This document shows, piece after piece, positions 33,828 to 42,322 of a DNA stretch of 55,233 nucleotides (position 1 is its first letter; each line of letters begins with the position of its first letter). Origin of the DNA: Natribacillus halophilus (lineage in GTDB: Bacteria; Bacillota; Bacilli; Bacillales; Marinococcaceae); contig NZ_FNEN01000007.1 in the NCBI RefSeq assembly GCF_900100185.1, positions 2,413 to 57,645 on the forward strand, given 5' to 3'. A program made the position numbers and the translations under genes. The notes below the pieces were generated by a model. That model was not told the origin of the DNA. It made no database searches and saw nothing but the letters and a program-made list of their open reading frames with translations.

Positions 33828-34685
33828 TTGAACTACCGGCTTTTAGCGTTGGCTGTTGATGGCGCCATTTTAAAAGACAACAGTCGGTTATCAAGATCAA
33901 CGAAAGAAGCGATTGAGTTTGTCCGCAACAAGGGGGTCTACGTAACGCTCGTTACCCATCGCTCCTATCAGCAAGCGAATAAAATCGCGAAGGTCCTGCG
34001 CATGGATCACGAGATCATTTGCTACGGGGGAGGACTTATCGCCGGACGCGCCGACAAACCTCTGTACGTTCAGCGTATGCCCCTGGAAATGGCCCGGGAT
34101 GTCGCGTTTGAACTGGAGCGGTTCGGCTGCCAGATCATCGTCGAACATGAAAATTTTGAACTGACCAACCGGCTCAACCAACCGCAGAATCTGTTGGGAA
34201 AAATGACCGTGAGCGTGAGCGAGTCTTTATTTTATCCGCAGACGGTTGTTGAAAATATGAGCGAACATATCGATCTACATCGAATATCACCGTTAAGAAT
34301 GAAAGCCGATTTTGATTCCAACGAGGAAAAAGAAGCAGCCGCCGCCCACGTTCAGGAAAAAATTCCGGGTTTAAGTGTGATGGATCAAGGGAAGGAGCTG
34401 CCGTCGCTTCATCTTAGGCTGCAAGAAGCGAATAAAACAGAGGCTCTCCGTTATCTCGGCCATGAACTGGGCATTCGCCCCGAAGAAATGGTCGCGACAG
34501 CAGCCAAAGCAGAAGACGAAGAAATGCTGAAAGCAGCAGGATTGGGCGTAGCTATGGGGCAGTCGCCAGTCTCTTTGCGAAAAGCGGCCGACTGGGTCAC
34601 ACGATCCAATGATCAGGATGGGCTCGCATATATGATTAAAGAAGTGTTCAGAAAGCAGATGAACGTCTCGCAACACCATCTTTAA
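33828..34685 (+). CDS. yhaX: Cof-type HAD protein YhaX, catalytically degenerate
   Basis: The product is 285 aa. AGGAGG (33815-33820) is 7 nt from TTG 33828; an ATG at 33822 is too close, so the TTG start is chosen. The Cof/YbiV cap-type layout is present, but the nucleophile motif DxDGTL reads LALAVDGAIL, with Ala in the first Asp position. The motif IV GDxxND region reads VATAAKAEDEEML. Thus both metal-binding Asp sites are lost, and hydrolysis of phosphate esters is unlikely. It resembles B. subtilis YhaX, a spore and stress-related protein. Confidence 0.8.
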   Translation: MNYRLLALAVDGAILKDNSRLSRSTKEAIEFVRNKGVYVTLVTHRSYQQANKIAKVLRMDHEIICYGGGLIAGRADKPLYVQRMPLEMARDVAFELERFGCQIIVEHENFELTNRLNQPQNLLGKMTVSVSESLFYPQTVVENMSEHIDLHRISPLRMKADFDSNEEKEAAAAHVQEKIPGLSVMDQGKELPSLHLRLQEANKTEALRYLGHELGIRPEEMVATAAKAEDEEMLKAAGLGVAMGQSPVSLRKAADWVTRSNDQDGLAYMIKEVFRKQMNVSQHHL

Positions 34686-34690
34686 ACAAA

Positions 34691-34717
34691 AAATCTGTCC
34701 CACGGAGGGGCAGATTT
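34691..34717 (+). terminator. Terminator after yhaX
   Basis: AAATCTGTCCC / GGGGCAGATTT with loop ACGGA. The 130 bp that follow hold no clear feature. Confidence 0.75.
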
Positions 34718-34851
34718 AATTTGTCCGGTTTGAGGTATGAGCCGGTGGTATGGGTGAAACCTCGCGGATGATCTATCGCCCGTTTTGGGCTGTCCAACCG
34801 CACGATGGTTGTAAGACAAAAACGCAATTGCCGTCTCGCTCCCGCCCCCGT

Positions 34852-35031
34852 TTAACGATAAAACAACAACAACTCCCCGGAGCGTACGAGGCGGTGGGTC
34901 GTTTTCATATAGGATTCTTCCTGCAGCCGCTCGCGGCCATGGTCGATGGCTTCCTGATCAGAGTCGAATGTGAAGGATTCATTGAGTAACATTTCCCCCG
35001 TTTGAGCAAATACCGTTAACGCATAGTTCAT
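34852..35031 (-). CDS. yhzD: YhzD family small protein
   Basis: The product is 59 aa, from ATG 35031 after GGAGAGGAG; the open frame upstream to 35163 lacks support. YALTVFAQTGEMLLNESFTF, then DHGRERLQEESYMKTTHRLV and the end GELLLFYR, match the YhzD family (61 aa in B. subtilis). Unknown function. It is divergent to the yhaQ-yhaP operon. Confidence 0.82.
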   Translation of the reverse strand: MNYALTVFAQTGEMLLNESFTFDSDQEAIDHGRERLQEESYMKTTHRLVRSGELLLFYR

Positions 35032-35202
35032 AATGATGGGCTCCTCTCCGCTTCTCGTTATGCCTTTATAGTAGCAAAAGCTCGCGTTTTTGAAAAGATT
35101 CACAAGCGAACACGCCGCGCCCACCTCCCGCCTCCAGAATCGAACGCCGCTTCCCTTGTTCACAGCGGCCTGTCCTGCTAGTATGGCAAAGAGGTGAGCC
35201 GT

Positions 35203-36105
35203 ATGGCTTTGCGAATCGAAAATGTGACGAAAAGATTTGGCAAAAAGATAGCTGTCGATCAGTTGTCAATGCTCGTTGAACCCGGGGAAATGTTCGGGAT
35301 GCTGGGAGCGAACGGTGCCGGTAAAACGACGACCTTTCGCATGATGATCGGTCTTTTTGAGCCCAATGATGGAGAAGTCACCTGGGATGGACAGGCTCCA
35401 CAATCCTTGTCCGCGCGGACGATTGGGTATTTGCCGGAGGAGCGAGGGTTGTATCCGAAACTTAAAGTGATGGAGCAGATGATTTATTTGGGACGTCTGC
35501 GCGGCCTTTCCAAAAAAGAGGTCATGGCCGAAGTGAACATGTGGCTGGAACGTTTTAACATTCCCCACTACCGGAAAGCCAAAGTCGAAAACTTATCGAA
35601 AGGCAATCAACAAAAAGTGCAGTTTATCGCCGCGGTTTTGCACCGCCCCGATTTGTTGATTCTGGACGAGCCATTTAGCGGCCTGGACCCCATTAACGTT
35701 GATCTGCTTAAAACGGCGGTCAAGGAACTCAGAGACGGGGGGACGACCATCGTTTTCTCCAGTCACGATATGGAACATGTCGAATCCCTGTGCGAAAATC
35801 TCTGCATCATGGATGAAGGCACACCGGTGGTTCACGGCAAATTAAAAGACATCAAACGTACATATGAAAAGCGCAAGCTTCATGTTCGAGCGGACTTTCC
35901 GATTGATTTCCTGGAACATATCGATGGCGTGCTAGACATGACGGTCGGCGCACAGGAGACGACGATCGATATTCGTGATGAAGGGGTAGCCGAAGCCATT
36001 TTTGCCTCTTTGCAGGACCAAGGCGGATACGTCCGGCATTTTTCTGTGGAAGAGCCTACATTGCATGACATTTTCGTTGAGAAGGTTGGCCGCTCCTATG
36101 TATAA
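35203..36105 (+). CDS. yhaQ: ABC transporter ATPase (YhaQ/NatA-type)
   Basis: The product is 300 aa, from ATG 35203 after AAAGAGGTGA. Walker A GANGAGKTTT, ABC signature LSKGNQQKVQF, Walker B LLILDEP and the switch His in FSSHDMEH are present. The C-terminal 80 residues form the extra domain seen in NatA-like exporters. With the permease encoded by the overlapping next gene it forms a two-component ABC exporter; B. subtilis YhaPQ resembles a sodium-efflux transporter. The substrate is not shown by sequence. Confidence 0.92.
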   Translation: MALRIENVTKRFGKKIAVDQLSMLVEPGEMFGMLGANGAGKTTTFRMMIGLFEPNDGEVTWDGQAPQSLSARTIGYLPEERGLYPKLKVMEQMIYLGRLRGLSKKEVMAEVNMWLERFNIPHYRKAKVENLSKGNQQKVQFIAAVLHRPDLLILDEPFSGLDPINVDLLKTAVKELRDGGTTIVFSSHDMEHVESLCENLCIMDEGTPVVHGKLKDIKRTYEKRKLHVRADFPIDFLEHIDGVLDMTVGAQETTIDIRDEGVAEAIFASLQDQGGYVRHFSVEEPTLHDIFVEKVGRSYV

Positions 36106-37384
36106 GATGTTGATCGTCCTTGCCCATACATACTGGACGAAAGTAAAGTCGAAAACGTTTATGTTTACGACGCTCATGATGGCTTTTTTTATGGTCCTGT
36201 TTCTGAATTTGGACAACATCATCGAGTTTTTCGATGGAGATGCCTCCGAGCAGGTCTATGATGTCCTTATCCTCGATGAAAGCGGTGATCTTTACGAGCC
36301 ATTGGCCGCCGAGATTGAGGGCGGGGATGCCCAGATTATGACGAATGAGGCTTCGCAGGCGGATGAGGAAGATGCCGAGGCAGCCGTTATGGAAGGGCCG
36401 TATGATGCCTATTTGCAAGTGGCGGGAGAAGATGAGGATATAGAAGGTCACTTCTACGCGCCGACGGTGAATGAAACCTTCCTGCCGTCCCAACTCGAGT
36501 CCGGCCTGCAAAATGTAAGGGAAACGCGCGTGGCAGATGATCTGGATATTGATGAAGAGGACCTGGCTGCGCTCGACGAATCCGTGGCTTTTCAACAATC
36601 AGCCTTGGATGACACCGCGCGTTCGGAAGCGGAACTCAACCAGGCGCGTTTGTTCGTGAATATTTTGCTGTTTATCATTTATTTTTCCGTCCTTTTTCTC
36701 GGGAATATGATCGCTTCGGAAGTCGCGACGGAGAAATCTTCGCGCGTGATGGAACTCCTCATTTCCAGCGCCTCTCCCGTCCAGCAAATGTTCGGGAAGA
36801 TATTCGGGGTCGGTCTCATCGGCCTTACGCAATACTCGCTCATTTTTCTGATCGCCCTGGTCTCCTTTGCCCAGTTCGTTGATGTAGAGGCTGAGGCGGA
36901 TGAAATGCTCGGAGAGCAGCAGGACATGTTTGCCTTGGGCGAACCGGTATTTTCACTGGAACTATTCCTGTATGCGTTTTTGTTTTTCATTCTCGGCTAT
37001 TTGTTATACGCGACCCTGGCGGCGATGCTCGGCTCGATTGTGACTCGTATCGAAGACGTGGGCCAGGCCGTGGGGCCGATGAATATGCTCGTCATCCTCG
37101 CGTTTATGATTTCGATTTTTAGTATGGGCAATCCGGCTTCACCGATTGTAACCATTACGTCCTACATTCCGTTTTTTACGCCTATGATTATGTTTTTGCG
37201 TGTGGGAATGGGAGAAGCAACCGTTTGGGAAGTCCTTCTCGCGGTCGGGGTGATGGTCGTTACGATAGTCCTGCTTACGTTGATCGCCGCGAGAGTTTAC
37301 CGGGGCGGCGTGTTGCTGTATAATCATGCACGCACATGGAAGAGTTTAAAACAGGCCTTGCTCTTAGCCAGAAAAAATGGATGA
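36098..37384 (+). CDS. yhaP: ABC transporter permease (YhaP/NatB-type)
   Basis: The product is 428 aa. ATG 36098 overlaps the yhaQ stop by 8 bp, giving coupled translation. One membrane helix near residue 20-40 (FMFTTLMMAFFMVLFLNL) precedes a large acidic external domain (residues 45-185). Five or so further helices follow, from about 190 to 410. This is the ABC-2 exporter layout of NatB and YhaP. It partners YhaQ. The strongly acidic loop fits a salt-exposed surface. Confidence 0.9.
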   Translation: MYKMLIVLAHTYWTKVKSKTFMFTTLMMAFFMVLFLNLDNIIEFFDGDASEQVYDVLILDESGDLYEPLAAEIEGGDAQIMTNEASQADEEDAEAAVMEGPYDAYLQVAGEDEDIEGHFYAPTVNETFLPSQLESGLQNVRETRVADDLDIDEEDLAALDESVAFQQSALDDTARSEAELNQARLFVNILLFIIYFSVLFLGNMIASEVATEKSSRVMELLISSASPVQQMFGKIFGVGLIGLTQYSLIFLIALVSFAQFVDVEAEADEMLGEQQDMFALGEPVFSLELFLYAFLFFILGYLLYATLAAMLGSIVTRIEDVGQAVGPMNMLVILAFMISIFSMGNPASPIVTITSYIPFFTPMIMFLRVGMGEATVWEVLLAVGVMVVTIVLLTLIAARVYRGGVLLYNHARTWKSLKQALLLARKNG

Positions 37385-37446
37385 AGATGGCAACACTTGG
37401 ATAAGCTGATTGTAAGAAAAACATCCGCGAAAGGGAGGTGGCACGA

Positions 37447-37725
37447 ATGCTGATGCTTGAGATGCTCGCAGATATGGAATGGATTTATGTCATGTTTATC
37501 CTCTCCGGCCTGGTGGTCATAAGTTTTCATTGCCACCTCCTGCACACATGGCCGGTCCACTGGATGGCCGGTGACGGGGAACAACAGCCGACAAACAGTG
37601 AGCTCGTTTTGCAGCCGGAACCGATGTGCCTCGCTCCGCGGATCCAACAAAAAATACCGGCTTTACAGGACCGGAGTCACGATGATGACGATGACGAAAC
37701 ATCCTTTCCTCCTTATTTTACGTAG
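37447..37725 (+). CDS. MifM-like arrest-peptide leader of yidC (candidate)
   Basis: The product is 92 aa, from ATG 37447, which is 8 nt after AAGGGAGG; an in-frame GTG at 37438 is an alternative. Residues about 11-31 (EWIYVMFILSGLVVISFHCH) form one membrane segment. The C-terminus has R65-I66...I70 (RIQQKIPAL), then five Asp and a Glu (residues 79-84), then TSFPPYFT. B. subtilis MifM, about 95 aa, sits in the same place before yidC2 (yqjG). As I recall, its arrest region has an Arg-Ile-x3-Ile motif followed by a DEED cluster. Overall identity is low, so the assignment rests on architecture, position and the mRNA hairpin. The peptide should stall its ribosome when membrane insertion is slow. 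Confidence 0.7.
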   Translation: MLMLEMLADMEWIYVMFILSGLVVISFHCHLLHTWPVHWMAGDGEQQPTNSELVLQPEPMCLAPRIQQKIPALQDRSHDDDDDETSFPPYFT

Positions 37726-37747
37726 CGGATTTTATTCATAAGGAGGA
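37707..37747 (+). promoter_or_regulatory. RNA hairpin sequestering the yidC ribosome binding site
   Basis: TCCTCCTTAT (37707-37716) in the last codons of the leader ORF pairs perfectly over 10 bp with ATAAGGAGGA (37738-37747), the ribosome site of yidC. The loop of 21 nt holds the leader stop codon. A ribosome halted at the Asp/Glu codons (37681-37698) would cover or approach the 5' arm and expose the ribosome site; a ribosome that terminates and leaves would let the hairpin form. Confidence 0.75.
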
Positions 37748-37753
37748 TCAGTG

Positions 37754-38539
37754 GTGAAAAAAAGAAAGCACCTCTTGGGATTGTTACTCGTCATTCTGTT
37801 AGGCGTTGGTCTCGCCGGTTGCGGCATGGATCGGGCGCCGATTACTTCGGAAAGCGAAGGGGTCTGGGATCATTTTTTTGTGTTTCCATTATCGTGGTTG
37901 ATCATTCAGACCGCCCACATTTTGCAGGGAAGCTACGGACTCGCGATCATGGCCATGACCGTCGTGATCAGACTCTTCCTGTTTCCGTTATTTTTAAAAC
38001 AGCATAAAAGCAGTAAGGCGATGCAAACATTGCGTCCCGAAATCGAGAAGTTACGGGAAAAATATGATCAGAAAAACCCTGAAGAGCAAAAAAAGATGCA
38101 ACAGGAGATGATGAGCCTCTACCAAAATAGCGGGATTAATCCGGTGGCCGGTTGCTTGCCGTTACTCGTGCAAATGCCGATTTTAATGGCTTTTTATTTC
38201 GCGATTATCCGCACGGAAGAAATCGCGACCCATAGTTTTTTATGGATGGATCTCGGCAGTCCGGATCCCTACATGATCATGCCGTTGCTGGCCGGGCTCG
38301 GCATGTTTCTGCAGATGCAATTAAGCACGCGCCATATGTCGACGGAAATGGCCGCGCAAATGAAGCTCATGTATTACGTCATGCCGATCATGATCGTCGG
38401 GGCAGGATTTGCCTTGCCTGCCGCCTTGTCGCTCTACTGGTTTACGGGCAGCCTCTTCATGATGGCCCAGACGTGGCTGATCCATCGCAATGAACGCAAA
38501 ACGGAGCGTTCCGACCAAACCGTAAGTGAAGCTGACTAA
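37754..38539 (+). CDS. yidC: Membrane protein insertase YidC/OxaA (lipoprotein form)
   Basis: The product is 261 aa from the second of two adjacent GTGs, which is 7 nt after AGGAGG. The lipobox LAGC near residue 23 marks a lipoprotein, as in SpoIIIJ/YqjG. The five-helix YidC core follows: GLAIMAMTVVIRLFLFPLFL with the hydrophilic-groove Arg, then NPVAGCLPLLVQMPILMAFY, SFLWMDLGSPDPYMIMPLLA and LPAALSLYWFTGSLFMMAQ. It inserts membrane proteins with or without SecYEG. The upstream leader suggests feedback control, as with the B. subtilis inducible paralogue YidC2. A short terminator follows. Confidence 0.95.
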   Translation: MKKRKHLLGLLLVILLGVGLAGCGMDRAPITSESEGVWDHFFVFPLSWLIIQTAHILQGSYGLAIMAMTVVIRLFLFPLFLKQHKSSKAMQTLRPEIEKLREKYDQKNPEEQKKMQQEMMSLYQNSGINPVAGCLPLLVQMPILMAFYFAIIRTEEIATHSFLWMDLGSPDPYMIMPLLAGLGMFLQMQLSTRHMSTEMAAQMKLMYYVMPIMIVGAGFALPAALSLYWFTGSLFMMAQTWLIHRNERKTERSDQTVSEAD

Positions 38540-38544
38540 AAAAT

Positions 38545-38568
38545 GACCCTGATTAGGGTCTTTTTTTT
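38545..38568 (+). terminator. Terminator after yidC
   Basis: GACCCT / AGGGTC with loop GATT, followed by eight T residues. Confidence 0.92.
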
Positions 38569-38578
38569 AGTTATCCAA

Positions 38579-38604
38579 CCTCTCACCTCTCACTTCTCAC
38601 CTCC
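38579..38604. repeat. Pyrimidine-rich CTCACCTCT repeat, left
   Basis: Short imperfect repeats of CTCAC(C/T)T(C/T) before the LSm-like gene. A related run (39121-39150) lies behind the same gene. Possibly slippage-derived or remnant DNA. Confidence 0.4.
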
Positions 38605-38644
38605 AAGTTGAATAGGGTGTTGTAAAAGGAGGTAGGCGTTTATC

Positions 38645-39079
38645 ATGCAACGTAACGAGCAGATGTATCATCAATGTCTTCAACATATGGGAAGACACGT
38701 GAAGGCGGATATGCAGGATGGGCAGAACTTTTACGGATTTGTTGAACAAGTGGATGTGGAGAACGTATACTTGATCGTCCTGGAAAGTGATGATGGGGGT
38801 CCTGACCATGGGCAACATCATCACGGCTACCATCCCGGGAATGAGCACTATTATGGGAACGGTCACGATAAAAAGCATGACCAGAAATATGGCCACCAAA
38901 ACAGTCACTGGGGCCATTATCAACCACAAATGCAAATGGATCACCGCGTATTCGGCGGCTATGGATATGGCCCCGGTTATGGTTACGGATACGGACCGGG
39001 ATTCGGCCCGCCCCGTTTCCGCTGGCGAAGAGTGGCCCTGCCGCTCGCAGGATTGGCCGCCCTCTCACTCTTGTTTTAA
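38645..39079 (+). CDS. LSm-like domain protein with His/Gly/Tyr-rich tail
   Basis: The product is 144 aa. Residues 15-48 (MGRHVKADMQDGQNFYGFVE and QVDVENVYLIVLE) look like the Sm1 motif of an LSm-type beta barrel. Residues 50-125 are extremely rich in His, Gly and Tyr (for example HGQHHHGYHPGNEHYYGNG and YGYGPGYGYGYGPGFG), a low-complexity domain seen in spore-coat proteins. The C-terminus is basic then hydrophobic. An AAAGGAGG site precedes ATG 38645. A spore-coat or RNA-binding role is speculation. Confidence 0.6.
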   Translation: MQRNEQMYHQCLQHMGRHVKADMQDGQNFYGFVEQVDVENVYLIVLESDDGGPDHGQHHHGYHPGNEHYYGNGHDKKHDQKYGHQNSHWGHYQPQMQMDHRVFGGYGYGPGYGYGYGPGFGPPRFRWRRVALPLAGLAALSLLF

Positions 39080-39088
39080 GTCATCACA

Positions 39089-39115
39089 GACCTCATCCAT
39101 GGCGGATGAGGTCTT
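39089..39115 (+). terminator. Terminator after the LSm-like gene
   Basis: GACCTCATCC / GGATGAGGTC, with loop ATGGC, then TTCATCTTCC. Confidence 0.75.
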
Positions 39116-39120
39116 CATCT

Positions 39121-39150
39121 TCCCGCCTCCCACTTCTCACCTCCCACCTC
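39121..39150. repeat. Pyrimidine-rich CTCACCTCC repeat, right
   Basis: A run of CCTCC, CACTT and CTCAC units that echoes the run at 38579-38604. The two runs flank the LSm-like gene. Confidence 0.4.
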
Positions 39151-39157
39151 TAAATGG

Positions 39158-39186
39158 TTGGCATGAAAGCCAATGATTGATAATAT
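39158..39186 (+). promoter_or_regulatory. Candidate SigA promoter for cssRS
   Basis: TTGGCA (39158-39163) and TAATAT (39181-39186) have a 17-bp spacer, about 40 bp upstream of the response-regulator start. Confidence 0.55.
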
Positions 39187-39227
39187 AAAGTGAAACGACC
39201 TCTATACGAAGAAATGAGGGAATGTTG

Positions 39228-39908
39228 ATGAGTTATACGATTTATCTTGTTGAGGATGAAGAAAACTTATCAGAGGCACTGCAGGCATATATGGAAAAAG
39301 AAGGCTGGACGGTGAAACTGTTTCAGGATGGCGACAGCGCCCAGGGAGCCGTAGAGGAAGAACCGCATTTATGGGTGCTCGATATTATGTTACCGGGCAT
39401 TGACGGTTATCAAATTCTAAAAAGCATTCGGGAAATCCAGGGCGATATTCCGGTTATATTCATATCAGCGCGGGACCAGGATCTGGATCGAGTGCTCGGC
39501 CTGGAAATGGGAAGCGATGATTACATATCCAAGCCGTTCTTGCCGCAGGAACTGATCATTCGGGTCAAGAAATTACTCACCCGCGTGTACGGAACCGAGC
39601 AGGAGGAAAATAAGAAAATCGACCTTAACGATTATACGATTGATCCGCAATCACGAACCGTCGTCGACGAGCAAAATGAGCGGCAGATCGTGGATTTGAC
39701 GACCAAGGAGATGGACTTGATTTTGCTGTTGACGGTGCAGGTCGGCACCGCCCTGTCGCGTGAAGATATCATCGAAGAGGTATGGGGAGAGAACTATTTC
39801 GGGTCGGAGAGAGCTGTAGACGATGTCGTGCGGCGCGTGCGCAAAAAAATGCCCCGCATTCATCTGGAAACTTTATATGGGTATGGGTATAGGATTCTTT
39901 CATCATGA
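39228..39908 (+). CDS. cssR: Response regulator, OmpR family (CssR-like)
   Basis: The product is 226 aa, from ATG 39228 after GAGGG; an ATG at 39222 is less well spaced. The receiver domain has the acidic pair in YLVEDEEN, the phospho-acceptor Asp in LWVLDIMLPGIDGYQ and the Lys in YISKPFLPQE. A winged-helix effector (SREDIIEEVWGENYFGSERA) ends at HLETLYGYGYRIL. It pairs with the kinase encoded next, overlapping it by 4 bp. The partner's match to CssS suggests it controls secretion-stress proteases such as HtrA. Confidence 0.85.
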   Translation: MSYTIYLVEDEENLSEALQAYMEKEGWTVKLFQDGDSAQGAVEEEPHLWVLDIMLPGIDGYQILKSIREIQGDIPVIFISARDQDLDRVLGLEMGSDDYISKPFLPQELIIRVKKLLTRVYGTEQEENKKIDLNDYTIDPQSRTVVDEQNERQIVDLTTKEMDLILLLTVQVGTALSREDIIEEVWGENYFGSERAVDDVVRRVRKKMPRIHLETLYGYGYRILSS

Positions 39909-41263
39909 TGCGGATGAATCTCACGCGGAGAATTTGGTTATCGTTTCTTTCTTTACTCGTATTGGTCGGCTTGTCGATGATCATTATTTATCCGATCTCC
40001 ATTCAGGGGACGCTCACGGAAGAAACCTATCGCATCATCGAACAGGAACAACGGGGTCTCGTCAGCCCGTTAAGCGAGGAATTTTCTCCGCCGAGCCCGG
40101 ACGATGCCCTGATTGATCCCCAGTCCAGGGAAGTCGGCCATTTATACTATGCCGATCAAGTCGGGGGGAGTGCTACAGATCCTGAGGATTTGTCTGATGA
40201 GCTTATGGAAGCGTACCAGGCGATGATAGAGCAAGGCATGACGCAGGAAGAAGAGAGCGCGCGTTATGAGTATACCTACGATGACTCTACCGTTTTCTAC
40301 GTCGTCACCCGGGTAGAGACAGAAGAGGCCGAGGAGGCCTTCTATGTTTCTTTTATGTGGGACGCCTATCGTGATACGATGGTCAACCAATTGTGGGAAA
40401 ACCTCGTCTATCTCATGATCATCACGTCAGCGTTAAGTTTACTCCCGGTCTTGTGGTTAACGCGTTACCTGCGGAAACCTTTGCGCCTGCTCGGGAATCA
40501 TTTCGAACAAATTGCGAAAAGAAACTGGAAAGAGCCTTTTCACTGGGAAGGCGATGATGATTTCCAGAAACTCTCCGATCAGTTTGAGCTCATGCGCCAA
40601 AACCTGATCCGGTATGACGATGCGCAGAAGACGTTCATCCAACATGCATCCCATGAACTGAAAACGCCGATTATGGTCGTGAAAACATACGCGCAATCGG
40701 TAAAGGACGGCGTGCTTCCGAAAAAATCGGTGGAAGAGACGATGGATGTGATTCTTCAGGAATCCGACCGTATGGATAAACGGGTCAAGGATATGTTGTA
40801 TTTTACAAAACTGGGAAATTTACAAAAAGAAAAAATCAATCTGGAAGACTTGTCGTTTGGAGCGCTCGCTTATCCATTGGAAGAACGTTACCGCCTGCAA
40901 AGAGATGATCTTCATTTCATCGTCGAAGGGGCTGATATTGTTTTTCAGGGGGATAAGGAGCATATTCAGATCCTCATGGAAAACCTTATCGAAAACGCGA
41001 TGCGATATGCCGAGAGCACCATTTGGATCCGTGCCGAACAAACGAAAAACGAGGTTAGCCTTATCGTTGAGAATGACGGTGAGCCTATTGCGGAGGAAGA
41101 CATGCAGACGATGTTTGACCCCTTTCGGAAAGGCGATAAAGGTCAATTCGGCCTTGGGCTCGCGATCGTCAGGCAAATTACGGAACTTCACCGCGGCAGG
41201 CACGGCGTGTTCAACGAACAGGGGCGCATCTCTTTCCAGATGACGTTGCCACGTCAACCATAA
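39905..41263 (+). CDS. cssS: Sensor histidine kinase (CssS-like)
   Basis: The product is 452 aa. It has two membrane helices (about 8-32 and 160-182) around an acidic extracellular domain, a HAMP, and the H-box FIQHASHELKTPIMVVKTYA. The N and G boxes follow (LMENLIENAMRYAEST, DPFRKGDKGQFGLGLAIVR). Similarity to B. subtilis CssS is visible in LTEETYRIIEQEQ, SVKDGVLPKKSVEETMDVI and MLYFTKLGNL. CssS senses misfolded proteins on the outer face of the membrane. Its position near yidC, prsA and the signal peptidase gene fits secretion quality control. Confidence 0.82.
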   Translation: MMRMNLTRRIWLSFLSLLVLVGLSMIIIYPISIQGTLTEETYRIIEQEQRGLVSPLSEEFSPPSPDDALIDPQSREVGHLYYADQVGGSATDPEDLSDELMEAYQAMIEQGMTQEEESARYEYTYDDSTVFYVVTRVETEEAEEAFYVSFMWDAYRDTMVNQLWENLVYLMIITSALSLLPVLWLTRYLRKPLRLLGNHFEQIAKRNWKEPFHWEGDDDFQKLSDQFELMRQNLIRYDDAQKTFIQHASHELKTPIMVVKTYAQSVKDGVLPKKSVEETMDVILQESDRMDKRVKDMLYFTKLGNLQKEKINLEDLSFGALAYPLEERYRLQRDDLHFIVEGADIVFQGDKEHIQILMENLIENAMRYAESTIWIRAEQTKNEVSLIVENDGEPIAEEDMQTMFDPFRKGDKGQFGLGLAIVRQITELHRGRHGVFNEQGRISFQMTLPRQP

Positions 41264-41309
41264 ACGAAAGGGAGGGGAAGCGGGCAGCAACAGAGAGCCT
41301 GTATGATTT

Positions 41310-42251
41310 ATGCAAAAAGGAATTCATTACGTTAAAGTCGGAGATAAAATTGAGCGTCATCTGCTTATTCGCCAGGCAACACGCGGTATAGCAAGCAACG
41401 GGAAACCGTTTTTAACACTGCGTCTATCGGATGACAGCGGTGATATAGAAGCGAAGTTATGGGCCATCAAGCCGGAAGATGAACAGACCTACCGGGGGAA
41501 AACGATCGTTCATGTCAAAGGAGAAGTGTTTGACTACCGCGGACGTCTGCAGTTAAAAATCGCCCGTATTCGTCCGGCGGACGAGCAGGAGCAGGTAACG
41601 ATCACCGATCTCGTCCCAAGTGCCCCACTCGAGAAACATGACATGCTTGAGCAGGTAAATCAGTTCGTCTTTGATATCGAAAATGCCAAAGTCCAGCGCA
41701 TTACCCGCTATTTACTCAAAAAATATCAGGGCGCCTTCCTGGAGATGCCGGCAGCGACGCGGAATCATCATGAATTTATGTCCGGTCTTGCCTATCATGT
41801 CGTAAGCATGCTGCAAATAGCAAAGGCGCTCGTCCCCTTGTATCCGAGCCTGAACAAGGATTTACTCTATGCAGGGGTAATTTTGCATGACCTCGGGAAG
41901 GTACGGGAATTGTCAGGGCCGATCGATACGGAGTACACGCCGGAAGGCAAACTCATCGGCCATATCTCAATCGTGGCCTCGGACATTCGTCGGGCCGCCG
42001 AGGAACTGAACATCGAAGGCGAAGAGCCGGTGTTGCTCGAGCATATCGCTTTAAGCCATCACGGCAAGGGAGAGTGGGGGAGCCCGAAGCCGCCGCTTTT
42101 ACCAGAAGCGGAAATCCTGCATTATATCGATAATCTCGATGCGAAAATGAATATGATGGAACAAGCTTTGGATAAAACGGCTGCCGGCCAGTTCAGCGAG
42201 CGCATCCCCGCTCTGGAAAACCGTACATTTTACAAGCCGAAAAACGAGTGA
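41310..42251 (+). CDS. yhaM: 3'-5' exoribonuclease YhaM
   Basis: The product is 313 aa, the usual length. The N-terminal OB fold ([20 protein letters not shown]) binds nucleic acid. The HD hydrolase domain has [20 protein letters not shown] and [18 protein letters not shown] with the metal-binding HD pair, and HISIVASDI / [11 protein letters not shown] further on. It trims RNA (and ssDNA) 3' ends in the cytosol. It is followed by yhaL and prsA as in B. subtilis. Confidence 0.94.
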   Translation: MQKGIHYVKVGDKIERHLLIRQATRGIASNGKPFLTLRLSDDSGDIEAKLWAIKPEDEQTYRGKTIVHVKGEVFDYRGRLQLKIARIRPADEQEQVTITDLVPSAPLEKHDMLEQVNQFVFDIENAKVQRITRYLLKKYQGAFLEMPAATRNHHEFMSGLAYHVVSMLQIAKALVPLYPSLNKDLLYAGVILHDLGKVRELSGPIDTEYTPEGKLIGHISIVASDIRRAAEELNIEGEEPVLLEHIALSHHGKGEWGSPKPPLLPEAEILHYIDNLDAKMNMMEQALDKTAAGQFSERIPALENRTFYKPKNE

Positions 42252-42322
42252 CGGTTGTCATACAAGCCCTCTCTGCCACATAGATTAGCCATAGGTGGAA
42301 TCGTATACAAGGGGTGGTCGAT

